From Cytophagales bacterium (GTDB lineage Bacteria; Bacteroidota; Bacteroidia; Cytophagales; Spirosomataceae): a stretch of DNA of 64,000 nt. A program made the position numbers and the translations under genes. A model generated the notes under the pieces. It saw only the letters and a program-made list of their open reading frames with translations. It did not search any database and was not told the DNA's origin. Each line of letters starts with the position of its first letter. The stretch's first letter is position 1. The DNA is taken from assembly GCA_013298025.1 (NCBI GenBank), contig JAAFJE010000014.1:1-64000 (forward strand). Reading direction: 5' to 3'. Positions 55,223 through 63,651 of the stretch are shown here, piece after piece.

Positions 55223-56619
55223 AAGCTTTTCTTTAATTCTGGATGACGCTGATAATACTTTTTGATGTGTACATCATCGGCAGGCAAACGTTGAGGCAAA
55301 CTTGCTACATTTGTGCCAATGGTTTTTGCTTTTTTGTCTAAAGCAGCTAATAGTTCGGCTACTTTTTCAGGATTAATTGCGTACAAATTTTTAGTTTCGC
55401 CTACATCATCTTTCAAGTTGAATAAAAAGGCTTCGTTGGCTGGAATGGTTTCGCCATTTAAGTAATTTTTGGAAGCTGGCTGTGCCAAACGAATTTTCCA
55501 ATCTCCTTTTCTGAAGGCTTCAATTTTTCCGTTTGAATAGTAAATAAATTCATCGCCTTTTCTTTTTCCTTGATTTGTCAAAATTGGAGAAATATCTTCT
55601 CCGTCAATTGGATTGGCAAGCGATGCCTGATAACCGGCTAATTTTAAGATGGTTGGGAAAATATCTAAATGCAAAGCCAAGTCTTCATAAACACTTCCCG
55701 CCTTGATTTTAGCGGGCCATTGAAAAACAGTAGGTACTCTTTGCCCTCCTTCAAAAGTTGTTCCTTTGCCATTTCTGAGCTTTCCTGCCGAACCGCCTTC
55801 AATATCGAAAATCGTCCAAGGGCCATTGTCGCTGGTGAAAATCACTAAAGTATTTTCCTCTAAACCATTCTTTTGCAAAGACGCTATTACTTGTCCAACG
55901 CTCCAATCAAGTTCTTCAATTACGTCGCCGTACAAGCCTCTTTTCGATTTTCCTTCAAAAGCGGGCGAAGCGTACAAAGGCAAGTGTGGCATGGTGTGTG
56001 GTAGGTACAAAAAGAAAGGTTCTTTTTTATGTTTATCAATAAATTTGATGGCTTCTTCGGTATAAGTTTTGGTGGTATATCGCTGGTCGATGTTGTACTG
56101 CACTACATCGTTTCCTCTGAGATACACCGTTGCTTGCATATCGTTGCTGTAAGGAATGCCGAAGTACTCATCGAAGCCATTTTGTAAAGGCAAAAACGCA
56201 CGGTGATGACCTAAATGCCATTTCCCAACGATGCCCGTTGCGTAGCCTTTCGTTTTCAAAGCTTCGGCAAGGGTTAGTTCTTGTTGCGGAATACCATTAA
56301 AACTTTCTGGAAAAAATACGCCATCAATGCCTTGTCGGCGAGGATAACGACCCGTGAGCAAACCAAATCTGGATGGGCTACAAACGGGAGAAGTAGAATA
56401 AAACGAAGTAAATTTTAGTCCATTTTCGGCTAATTTATCAATATTGGGCGTGCGAATATCTTTTGCTCCGAATGTACCAATATCGCCATAACCCAAATCA
56501 TCTGCCATGATTAAGACAATGTTTGGTTTTTTCTGAGGCGATTTTTGAGCAATCAGATTACCCGTTGCCAATATTCCTACAAGCAACGTAACCGTAATTT
56601 TAAGCGTAAATTTCATCAT
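55219..56619 (-). CDS. Sulfatase, ARSA-like (CSPSR)
   Basis: This 466-residue sulfatase, the shortest of the set, has a signal peptide ending NLIAQ. The formylglycine Cys is C80 in SPVCSPSRFGLLTGRYPRRQG, after MADDLGYGDIG (metal ligands); GKWHLGHH and FTSDNGPWTIF follow. These motifs are typical of the cerebroside-sulfatase/arylsulfatase-A-like branch that hydrolyses galactose- or hexosamine-sulfate esters, although substrate cannot be read from them. It is the first gene after SusD, and the rhodanese gene overlaps its stop codon. Confidence 0.92.
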   Translation of the reverse strand: MMKFTLKITVTLLVGILATGNLIAQKSPQKKPNIVLIMADDLGYGDIGTFGAKDIRTPNIDKLAENGLKFTSFYSTSPVCSPSRFGLLTGRYPRRQGIDGVFFPESFNGIPQQELTLAEALKTKGYATGIVGKWHLGHHRAFLPLQNGFDEYFGIPYSNDMQATVYLRGNDVVQYNIDQRYTTKTYTEEAIKFIDKHKKEPFFLYLPHTMPHLPLYASPAFEGKSKRGLYGDVIEELDWSVGQVIASLQKNGLEENTLVIFTSDNGPWTIFDIEGGSAGKLRNGKGTTFEGGQRVPTVFQWPAKIKAGSVYEDLALHLDIFPTILKLAGYQASLANPIDGEDISPILTNQGKRKGDEFIYYSNGKIEAFRKGDWKIRLAQPASKNYLNGETIPANEAFLFNLKDDVGETKNLYAINPEKVAELLAALDKKAKTIGTNVASLPQRLPADDVHIKKYYQRHPELKKSL

Positions 56620-56633
56620 GCTTTCTTATTTAG

Positions 56634-56810
56634 TGATTGAGTGAGTTAGTGAATTGTGAATTAGTGATTTATTGAGGTTAATAATTTGAATCTCATTATC
56701 AGATAAATATTGTAACATATTGCTTGATAAAGGTTTATGAATAACCCCAAAAGTTAATTTACTTAAAATCAATAATTCACATACTTGTAATTCACTAACT
56801 CACTCAATCA
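56634..56810. repeat. Inverted repeat between susD and sulfatase
   Basis: Perfect 22-bp arms (56634-56655 and 56789-56810) are built from GTGAATT/AATTCAC-type steps. Sequence next to the left arm (TGAATTGTGAATTAGTGATT) also occurs in the end of the 42.4-kb element, so the two belong to one repeat family. Confidence 0.7.
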
Positions 56811-56825
56811 CAATTCACTAACTAA

Positions 56826-58394
56826 TTACTTCCAAAGCGTATTTTGCTCCAACTTAGGATTGTTGTCGATTTCTGATTGTGGAATCGGATACAAACGGTG
56901 TTTTTCGGCAGCGTTGGTTTTACCTACTTTTTGGAGGTTAGCCACAAATGTACTTTTGCCCGTAGCATCTTTTTGGCGAATCAAATCGAACCAGCGTTGG
57001 TATTCAAATACTAACTCTAAACGACGGTCAAGATACAAGGCTTCACGGAATTGGTCTTTGGTTAAGCCGGGCTGTAAATCTGACAATCCTGCTCTGCGAC
57101 GAACACGGTTGAGCGATTTATAAGCCTTGTCAGTTGGCCCATTCAATTCGTTTTCAGCTTCGGCATGAATCAACAATACTTCGGCATAGCGGATAATCGC
57201 AACGTTAGCAGCCGACTCGTTTGTAACAGAAGTAGAGTTGGGGTCCCAAGTTTTATTGAAAAATGGCGTTGAATCGTTTGGTACAGCTGTATTGGCAATA
57301 GGTAAACCGTATTTTCTCCCATTTGTTGGGCTTGTAAAGCTGGTAACGAAAGTGACACGTTTACGTTTGTCGGTAGGTGTGTAAAGTTTAAATACACTGA
57401 AAAATTTATCATTACCTACTGTATAAAAACGTACCATATCGGCATAACCACCCGATAATCCCGGAATACCAGTCAATATAGAACGAGGGTTTTGGTTATT
57501 GCCTTGTAATTGAGCATTTGATTTGAACTGAGCAGAAAAAATATGCTCTTTACCGTTTTTAGTGGCAGGTAAGAACGCATCTGCAAAGTTTTCAAATAAG
57601 TCATAGCCATACGTACCTGTTCCGCCATCGGCAGGTGAAAGTACTTCTTCTGCTTTTTTTACGGCATCAGCATAATTTTGGGTAAGATTCAATGGCAGTG
57701 AGGCTTTCGTCAAATATACTTTAGCCAACAACGCTTTGGCTGCTCCTGCCGTAGCACGACCTACATCTGGCGACGAGTAAGAGACAGGCAACGCCGAAGC
57801 CGCTTCGGTAAGGTCTTTCTCAATTTGAGCATAGACTTCCGTTGAAGGCGATTTGGCAATAGCGTAGTCGCTGGCAGTGACATATTTTTGGTAGCTTGTA
57901 ATCAAAGGAACATCGCCCCACAAACGCACTACGTTGAAATAATACAAGGCACGCAAGAATTTGGCTTCACCAATCAAACGAGCTTTTAAAGTAGCATCGA
58001 AGTTAATAGTCGGTATTTTTTCGATAGCTACATTGGCTTTTTTGATAGCAGCATAGTGTTGTTGCCAAAGCTCATATACACGTAGGTTTGATGACGAGTG
58101 AGCCAATACCGCCAATGAACGTACATCGGGGTTTGTTGCTCCTGGTCCTGGGTCTTCGTCATCGCCCGCAAAGTTCATACCTGTGTTAAAGAGCGTATTG
58201 TAAGGCGTTTGGATGGTCGAACCTCCTGAATTTAGTAGGAAATATACAGCATTTACGGCATTAATTGCATCTGTTTGTGTCTGATAATACTGGTCTTCCG
58301 AGATAATCGAAGCTGGATTTTCCTTTAAAAATGATTCGCAAGAACTGGCTGTTAGCCCGATACTTGCAAGGGCGATATATTTGAGTACTTTCAT
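56826..58394 (-). CDS. susD: SusD/RagB family nutrient-binding lipoprotein
   Basis: The 522-residue protein has a lipoprotein signal (TASSC, lipidated C19) followed by FLKENPASIISEDQYYQT, the usual SusD N-terminal segment. The rest is helical TPR-like with the C-terminal NRVRRRAGLSDLQPGLTKDQ and ERRLELVFE-like (YLDRRLELVFEYQRWFDLIR) hallmarks. It sits on the outer membrane as the lid of the SusC partner encoded just upstream. The substrate is probably a sulfated oligosaccharide or related molecule, judged from the sulfatases downstream. Confidence 0.93.
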   Translation of the reverse strand: MKVLKYIALASIGLTASSCESFLKENPASIISEDQYYQTQTDAINAVNAVYFLLNSGGSTIQTPYNTLFNTGMNFAGDDEDPGPGATNPDVRSLAVLAHSSSNLRVYELWQQHYAAIKKANVAIEKIPTINFDATLKARLIGEAKFLRALYYFNVVRLWGDVPLITSYQKYVTASDYAIAKSPSTEVYAQIEKDLTEAASALPVSYSSPDVGRATAGAAKALLAKVYLTKASLPLNLTQNYADAVKKAEEVLSPADGGTGTYGYDLFENFADAFLPATKNGKEHIFSAQFKSNAQLQGNNQNPRSILTGIPGLSGGYADMVRFYTVGNDKFFSVFKLYTPTDKRKRVTFVTSFTSPTNGRKYGLPIANTAVPNDSTPFFNKTWDPNSTSVTNESAANVAIIRYAEVLLIHAEAENELNGPTDKAYKSLNRVRRRAGLSDLQPGLTKDQFREALYLDRRLELVFEYQRWFDLIRQKDATGKSTFVANLQKVGKTNAAEKHRLYPIPQSEIDNNPKLEQNTLWK

Positions 58395-58520
58395 GGAATG
58401 CTAAATTTAAAATGAGTTGTCAGCTTTGAGTTGACAGTTTTACTTGTAATTATCTATTGTCTATTAGGACTGTACAAAGGGTTTTATTTTGTTCAAAAGC
58501 GTTCTTATCGTTAGCATTTT

Positions 58521-58587
58521 TGATGTAGCGACAACCCTTGCGGTTGTCATGTTGCGTGTGGCAACTGCAAGAGTTGCCCCTACATCA
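58521..58587. repeat. Three-way-junction repeat between susC and susD
   Basis: An 8-bp outer stem (TGATGTAG at 58521 with CTACATCA at 58580) encloses two hairpins. One has arms GACAACC/GGTTGTC (58530-58548) and the other GGCAACT/AGTTGCC (58560-58578). Its balanced design and GC content differ from the surroundings, and it looks like a dispersed REP/MITE-type element. Confidence 0.8.
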
Positions 58588-58667
58588 ATTTTATTTGAAA
58601 AATAAAGCTAACCCTTCGTACAGAACCTGCGTGCGATGAATTTTAAACTTAAAGTTCACAGCTACAA

Positions 58668-61600
58668 TTAAAATGATACAGATAAACCTACTTGATATGA
58701 TTTGTTGTTTGGATAAACGCCTTGGTCAACACCTTTGTTGATAAGCGACTGACCGTTTAAGCTTACTTCTGGGTCAAAGCCTGTATATTTAGTCCAAGTA
58801 GCAGCATTTTGTGCCGAAACATATACTCTTAGGTTTTTCAAATGGGCATTTTTCAAGAATTTAGATGGAAAATTATACCCGAATGAAATGTTTTTCAAAC
58901 GATAATAAGTAGCATCTTCGATGAATCTATCCGAAATGGTTACGGCTGGGTCTTGGTATGCCGCTTTTACGTCAGTGTTGGTATTAGTTGGTGTCCAACG
59001 GTTTAACAAATCACGTGTGGCGTTGGTATAACCTGTACCTAATTCTAAGTTGGCACGGTTGGCATTGTAAATTTTACCACCTACGTTTGCTTGGAAAAAG
59101 ATAGACAAATCAAAACCTTTGTAGCTGAAAGTGTTGGTTAAACCTGCTGTAAAGTCCGGTTGGTTTGAAATCACAACACGGTCTCCTGCTTGTGTAATTA
59201 CACCATCACCATTTATATCTTTATATTTTTGTCCACCTGCACTTTTGTTGGCTTGTGGTGTTAATGGTGTATCGCCGCTTTGAATAACGCCATCTGTTTG
59301 ATACACAATAAACGAGCCTACTGGATAGCCCACTTTGGCAATAGAAGGCGAAGAAATAGAAGGAATAATTTGCGTTACGCCATCGCCTAAGCTTAGGATT
59401 TCATTGGTGTTTTTTGAGTAAACCAAAGTTGTATTCCATTTCAAGTCTTTGCTATCAATGGTATGGGCATTGATATAAATTTCATAGCCTTTGTTTGATA
59501 CCGCACCGATATTTTGGTAAATCGTTGAAGCTTGACCGTTATAGAAATCAGACAAACCTGATGTACCTGGTACAGTACGAGTCAACAACAAATCGGTGGT
59601 TTTTTTGTAATAATAATCCGCAACTAAAGTAATGCGGTTGTTGAATAAACCTACGTCGATACCAGCGTCTGTTTGGAAGGTTTTTTCCCAGCCTAAGTTC
59701 GGATTCGGAACGGTGTTCGGAGCATAACCTGAAACCGTCGTGTTTGAGAAATTGTAACGGAAGTATGCCAATTGCGATAACGATTGGTAAGCTGGAATAC
59801 TTTGGTTTCCTGTCGAACCTGCACTCAAACGTAGTTTTAAATTGGTTACTTTATTTGATTGTTGCCAGAATTTTTCGTTACTGATGTTCCAACCAAATGC
59901 TGCTGAAGGGAAATAACCCCATTTGTTGCCATCACCAAATTTCGATGAACCATCAGCACGCAAGGTAAATGTAAATAAGTAGCGGTCGTCATAAGCATAG
60001 TTTACACGCCCCAAGTACGATGCCAAAGCCCAGTCGTTGGCATACGAGCTTGGGGTACGGTTGGTGATACCCGTGCCTAAATTGTTGTATGAAAACGCAT
60101 CCGTTGCAAAACCTGCGGCTTCAGCTATTGTTCCTTCAGTATTAGACTGTTGTGCCGTAAAACCTAAAATAGCATTCAATTTACCTTTTTGTCCGAGTTG
60201 TCTTTCATACGATAACGTATTTTCATTCAACCAGTTAGTTGTGAAAACAGAACCTACGGTAGCCAAACCACTCAAGGCTTGTCCTTCTGCTGTGGTACTT
60301 GGTAAATAGCGGTTTTGTTTGTTGTCAACGAGGTCGATACCGAATAAAACTTTCAATTTCAAGCCTTCAATCAAAGTCAATTCTCCTGCTACGTTTCCTA
60401 AAATACGGCTCGTTTTGGTTTCGTTCAACTGATTGTACAAAGAGTTGATAGGGTTTTGTAAAGCCGATTCAAACGGACTTAATACCACAAAAGAACCGTC
60501 TGTTCTATACACTGGCAACGACGGGGGCGTAAGTAATAAGTTGCCCACAATCGCCGCAGGTGCTACCTTAGAACTGGTATAACTGGCTACTAAACTTGAG
60601 GTAATTTTGAAGTTTTTGCTGTAATCGTGGTCTAAAGCAAAACGACCCGAGTAACGGATAAAGTCTGTGTTTTGTAAAACTCCATCTTGTTTGAGGTAAT
60701 TACCCGAAACTGATAAACGAGTTTTGTCGCTACCCGACAAAATCGAAAGACTATGGCTTTGAATACCAGCTTTGCGGAAAGCTGCCGCTTGCCAATCTGT
60801 ACCAACGCCCGAAGTATCTAAAGTATAGCCAGAAACGCTTGGTAAAGAAGTCGTTTTACCTGAATTTTTAGCCGCATCTTTACGCAAAGCCCACCATTCT
60901 GCGGCATTCAACAAAGGAATAGTACGAATCACTTCTTGCACGCCGTAATAGGCATCATAGTTGATAATCGACTTACCTTTTGTACCATTTTTTGTCGTAA
61001 TGATTACAACGCCATTTGCCCCACGAGAACCATAAATGGCTGTTGCCGAAGCATCTTTTAGTACATCAATTGATTCAATATCAGCCGTGTTTAAGGTCGA
61101 TAAAGGGTTGATTTTAGAACCATTTGTCACGCCTGCATCATTCAACGAATAGTCATTGTTGATGGGAAAACCGTCGATTACATACAATGGGTCAGAGCCA
61201 GCCGTGATAGAGTTATTACCACGAATTTGCACACTCACGCCACCGCCGGGTTGTCCAGACGTTTGCGTAACAATTGCCCCAGCAATAGAGCCTTGCAATA
61301 AGCGTTCAACCGAAACGACTGGTTGTGATTTGATTTCTAAAGGCACAGAGGCAATCGACCCTGTAATATCACTTCTTTTTTGAGTACCGTAGCCGACTAC
61401 GATGATTTCGTCGAGGCGTTGCCCTTTCGACTCTACCAATTTGATGCTCAATGGTTCGTTTTCAAAAACTTCAATTTCTTGTTTACGGTATCCTACAAAA
61501 GTAGCTAATACGGTAAAAGGAGGTTTCTTGGTTGTTTTAAATGAAAACTCGCCGTTTACATTGGTGTTGGCACCGCCCGATGTGCCTTTGACTGAAACCG

Positions 61601-61733
61601 CAGCACCGATAATGGGTTCTTTGGTTTTGGAATCAATGATTTTTCCCGTGATGGTTAGGCTTTGTTGCCCATAACTACGGCCAGTTATAAGTAACAAAAG
61701 CGATAAAAATAGTAAGTAAGATTTATGCTTCAT
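58668..61733 (-). CDS. susC: SusC/RagA family TonB-linked outer-membrane transporter
   Basis: The 1021-residue protein has a signal peptide (ending RSYGQQ) and a carboxypeptidase-regulatory-like domain (about 27-105, IIGAAVSVKGTSGGANTNVNGEF). A TonB-box-like LDEIIVVGYGTQKRSDITGS and a plug with the SusC motifs (GGGVSVQIRGNNSITAGSDPLYVIDG; ATAIYGSRGANGVVIITTKNG) follow. The long barrel ends in SYQVGLSVSF. It forms the importer with the following SusD. An FGE terminator lies upstream, so it has its own promoter, which carries a 16-bp palindrome at 61745. Confidence 0.95.
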   Translation of the reverse strand: MKHKSYLLFLSLLLLITGRSYGQQSLTITGKIIDSKTKEPIIGAAVSVKGTSGGANTNVNGEFSFKTTKKPPFTVLATFVGYRKQEIEVFENEPLSIKLVESKGQRLDEIIVVGYGTQKRSDITGSIASVPLEIKSQPVVSVERLLQGSIAGAIVTQTSGQPGGGVSVQIRGNNSITAGSDPLYVIDGFPINNDYSLNDAGVTNGSKINPLSTLNTADIESIDVLKDASATAIYGSRGANGVVIITTKNGTKGKSIINYDAYYGVQEVIRTIPLLNAAEWWALRKDAAKNSGKTTSLPSVSGYTLDTSGVGTDWQAAAFRKAGIQSHSLSILSGSDKTRLSVSGNYLKQDGVLQNTDFIRYSGRFALDHDYSKNFKITSSLVASYTSSKVAPAAIVGNLLLTPPSLPVYRTDGSFVVLSPFESALQNPINSLYNQLNETKTSRILGNVAGELTLIEGLKLKVLFGIDLVDNKQNRYLPSTTAEGQALSGLATVGSVFTTNWLNENTLSYERQLGQKGKLNAILGFTAQQSNTEGTIAEAAGFATDAFSYNNLGTGITNRTPSSYANDWALASYLGRVNYAYDDRYLFTFTLRADGSSKFGDGNKWGYFPSAAFGWNISNEKFWQQSNKVTNLKLRLSAGSTGNQSIPAYQSLSQLAYFRYNFSNTTVSGYAPNTVPNPNLGWEKTFQTDAGIDVGLFNNRITLVADYYYKKTTDLLLTRTVPGTSGLSDFYNGQASTIYQNIGAVSNKGYEIYINAHTIDSKDLKWNTTLVYSKNTNEILSLGDGVTQIIPSISSPSIAKVGYPVGSFIVYQTDGVIQSGDTPLTPQANKSAGGQKYKDINGDGVITQAGDRVVISNQPDFTAGLTNTFSYKGFDLSIFFQANVGGKIYNANRANLELGTGYTNATRDLLNRWTPTNTNTDVKAAYQDPAVTISDRFIEDATYYRLKNISFGYNFPSKFLKNAHLKNLRVYVSAQNAATWTKYTGFDPEVSLNGQSLINKGVDQGVYPNNKSYQVGLSVSF

Positions 61734-61744
61734 ATTTGTTTTAT

Positions 61745-61760
61745 TTAATCTATAGATTAA
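61745..61760. promoter_or_regulatory. Perfect 16-bp palindrome at the susC promoter
   Basis: TTAATCTATAGATTAA lies 12 bp before the susC start codon. It shares AATCTATA/TATAGATT half-sites with the palindrome at 31563, so one regulator might bind both. Confidence 0.45.
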
Positions 61761-61783
61761 GTATATTAAATTAAAAATGATTT

Positions 61784-61809
61784 AAAAAAACAGAAGGATT
61801 TTGCCTTCT
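61784..61809 (-). terminator. Terminator after the FGE gene
   Basis: A 6-bp stem (AGAAGG/CCTTCT) with a 6-nt loop is followed, on the minus strand, by seven T residues. It separates the FGE unit from susC. Confidence 0.7.
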
Positions 61810-61834
61810 AATATCAAAATTTACGTAATTGCTA

Positions 61835-62905
61835 TTAGTCTTTTACACATCTGAATCCCAAGTGGTTGCAAGCACTACTTGTTTCGCCTTTGCCTCTGCT
61901 GCCAGCCATGTAACGGATACAGTACTGGTCGCTACAAAGATAAGACCCCCCTCGTTGTACGTGCTTTTCAACGCCAGGCTCTTCGGGGTCATAGCTTGAG
62001 GTTGGGCCTTTGGGATTGGCTTTGGGGCTTTTTTGGTAATAATCGGGGCGATACAAGTCGCTACACCATTCCCATACATTGCCTTCTAAGTCGTATAGAC
62101 CATAGGGATTTTTTGGGAAAGATTTGACTGGTGCGGCGGCTTTAAAACCGTCGTCTGCGGTATTTTTATGAGGAAAAGTTCCTTGGAAAATATTGGCCAT
62201 CCATTTGCCCGCAGGCGTAAGGCTATTTCCCCAATAATACTTGGCATTGCTACGTCCTGCTCTTGCGGCAAATTCCCATTCAGCTTCTGTAGGGAGGCGT
62301 TTGCCTGCCCATTTGGCATAAGCCAAGGCATCTTCGTAGCTTACTTGTACTACAGGTTCTTGGTCTTTTCCTTCAATAGAGCTTTTAGGACCTGCCGGGT
62401 GTCGCCAGTTGGCACCGGCTACATACTGCCACCATTGCTGGTAATTGTCTAACGATACGGCATTGCTTGGCGGTGCAAATACCGCCGAGCCTGCCACTAA
62501 TTTATCAAGAGGTACGCCTGGGTAATCGGCTGGATTTAAAGGTCTTTCCGCTACTGTGACATAGTTGGTAGCCTTTACAAAAGCCGCAAACTCGGCGTTG
62601 GTTACTTCGTGTTCGTCCATCCAATAACCTTTTACCGTTACAGCATGGATGGGCTGGGCATCGGCAAATTCCTTAGTACCCATTTGAAATGTACCACCAG
62701 CAATCCAGACCATACTTTTGTTCGAGCTATTGGCTACTGGTTTTACCGTTTGCATCAACAAAGCTCTTTTAGAAGTAGTAGCTTTGCAACTAGCCTGACA
62801 CACAGTGATGGTTTCGGCTTTTTTCTTGGGTGTTTTTTCATGAATGCTATAACCCAATGATACGCCTACGATACTCAATAATACACCTGTTGTAAAAATT
62901 TTCAT
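61835..62905 (-). CDS. Exported formylglycine-generating enzyme (SUMF1 family)
   Basis: The 356-residue protein is an aerobic FGE. The opening MVWIAGGTFQMGT and GNVWEWCSDLY motifs are followed by the catalytic end RGGSYLCSDQYCIRY with both active-site cysteines (C324, C329) and HLGFRC. It converts the Cys of C-x-P-x-R in sulfatases to formylglycine using O2 and a copper ion. It starts with a signal-like segment (MKIFTTGVLLSIVGVSLGYS), so it is probably periplasmic or inner-membrane anchored, unlike typical bacterial FGEs. A CQASC motif lies near residue 36-40. The gene is 12 nt after the thioredoxin fusion. Confidence 0.92.
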   Translation of the reverse strand: MKIFTTGVLLSIVGVSLGYSIHEKTPKKKAETITVCQASCKATTSKRALLMQTVKPVANSSNKSMVWIAGGTFQMGTKEFADAQPIHAVTVKGYWMDEHEVTNAEFAAFVKATNYVTVAERPLNPADYPGVPLDKLVAGSAVFAPPSNAVSLDNYQQWWQYVAGANWRHPAGPKSSIEGKDQEPVVQVSYEDALAYAKWAGKRLPTEAEWEFAARAGRSNAKYYWGNSLTPAGKWMANIFQGTFPHKNTADDGFKAAAPVKSFPKNPYGLYDLEGNVWEWCSDLYRPDYYQKSPKANPKGPTSSYDPEEPGVEKHVQRGGSYLCSDQYCIRYMAGSRGKGETSSACNHLGFRCVKD

Positions 62906-62917
62906 GTCAAATTTGTA

Positions 62918-63640
62918 TTACAAAATCTTGCTTAACGCTTGGTTCAACGTTTGTGAAAGTTCTTGTATGCCCGCCTTTTTCAATACTGTTTTTCCATCTT
63001 TGTACAGGATAAGGTAGGGAAACGAACTAACCGTTTTGAGCGAAGCAATCAAGCTTGGATTTTCTTCTAATTCTAATTCAAGAATTGTAAGGTTGTTGCC
63101 ATATTGTTGGCGTAACGTTTCTAAAATAGGTTTTACTTTTTTACAAGCACCACAATATTTAGAACCGATGTCCACAAGTACAATTTTGTTGCTTGCGATA
63201 AGGTCGTCGAAGGCTTGTTTCGATAAGCCGCCTTTGTGGGCTGTCGAAAAAATAGGCTGTCCGCCTCCAACCCAACTGCCAATACCACCTTCCAACTCAT
63301 ATACTTCTGTAAAGCCTTTGCTGCGTAATTCTTTGGCTAAAGCTGCACTTCTGCCGTTACCGATAGAATACACAAAGGTAGGCTTTTGGGGATTAAGTTG
63401 GGCTACAATTTGCGTGTAATTAGTACTTTGTAGATTGATATTGATTGCCTTGGCGATATGGTTTAGTTCAAATTCTTCGGCACTGCGGGCATCTAAAATT
63501 TGAGGATTAGCTTCGGCATTGAGCTTTTGAATAAAAAGCGTCAAAGGCGTGGGTGCAACCTGTTGGGCTATGGCAAGCTTACTACCCAAAAGCAGGCAAG
63601 CAACGAATATTACCCGATAAAAAATAGCAAATTTCTTCAT
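62918..63640 (-). CDS. Periplasmic rhodanese-thioredoxin fusion with degenerate rhodanese site
   Basis: The 240-residue protein has a signal peptide (ending KLAIAQ). A rhodanese domain (about 32-130) carries LDARSAEEFELNHIAKA, but the catalytic loop reads YSIGNGRSAA, with S92 in place of the Cys. A thioredoxin domain (about 140-240) has the redox motif KYCGACKK (C163, C166), with Ala instead of the usual Pro, and the cis-Pro segment SFPYLILYKDG. The rhodanese half is therefore likely non-catalytic, perhaps a binding module, and the thioredoxin half redox-active. It lies between a sulfatase (11 nt) and FGE (12 nt) in one transcript, so a role in FGE or sulfatase maturation is likely. Confidence 0.88.
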   Translation of the reverse strand: MKKFAIFYRVIFVACLLLGSKLAIAQQVAPTPLTLFIQKLNAEANPQILDARSAEEFELNHIAKAININLQSTNYTQIVAQLNPQKPTFVYSIGNGRSAALAKELRSKGFTEVYELEGGIGSWVGGGQPIFSTAHKGGLSKQAFDDLIASNKIVLVDIGSKYCGACKKVKPILETLRQQYGNNLTILELELEENPSLIASLKTVSSFPYLILYKDGKTVLKKAGIQELSQTLNQALSKIL

Positions 63641-63651
63641 GACTTAATGGA

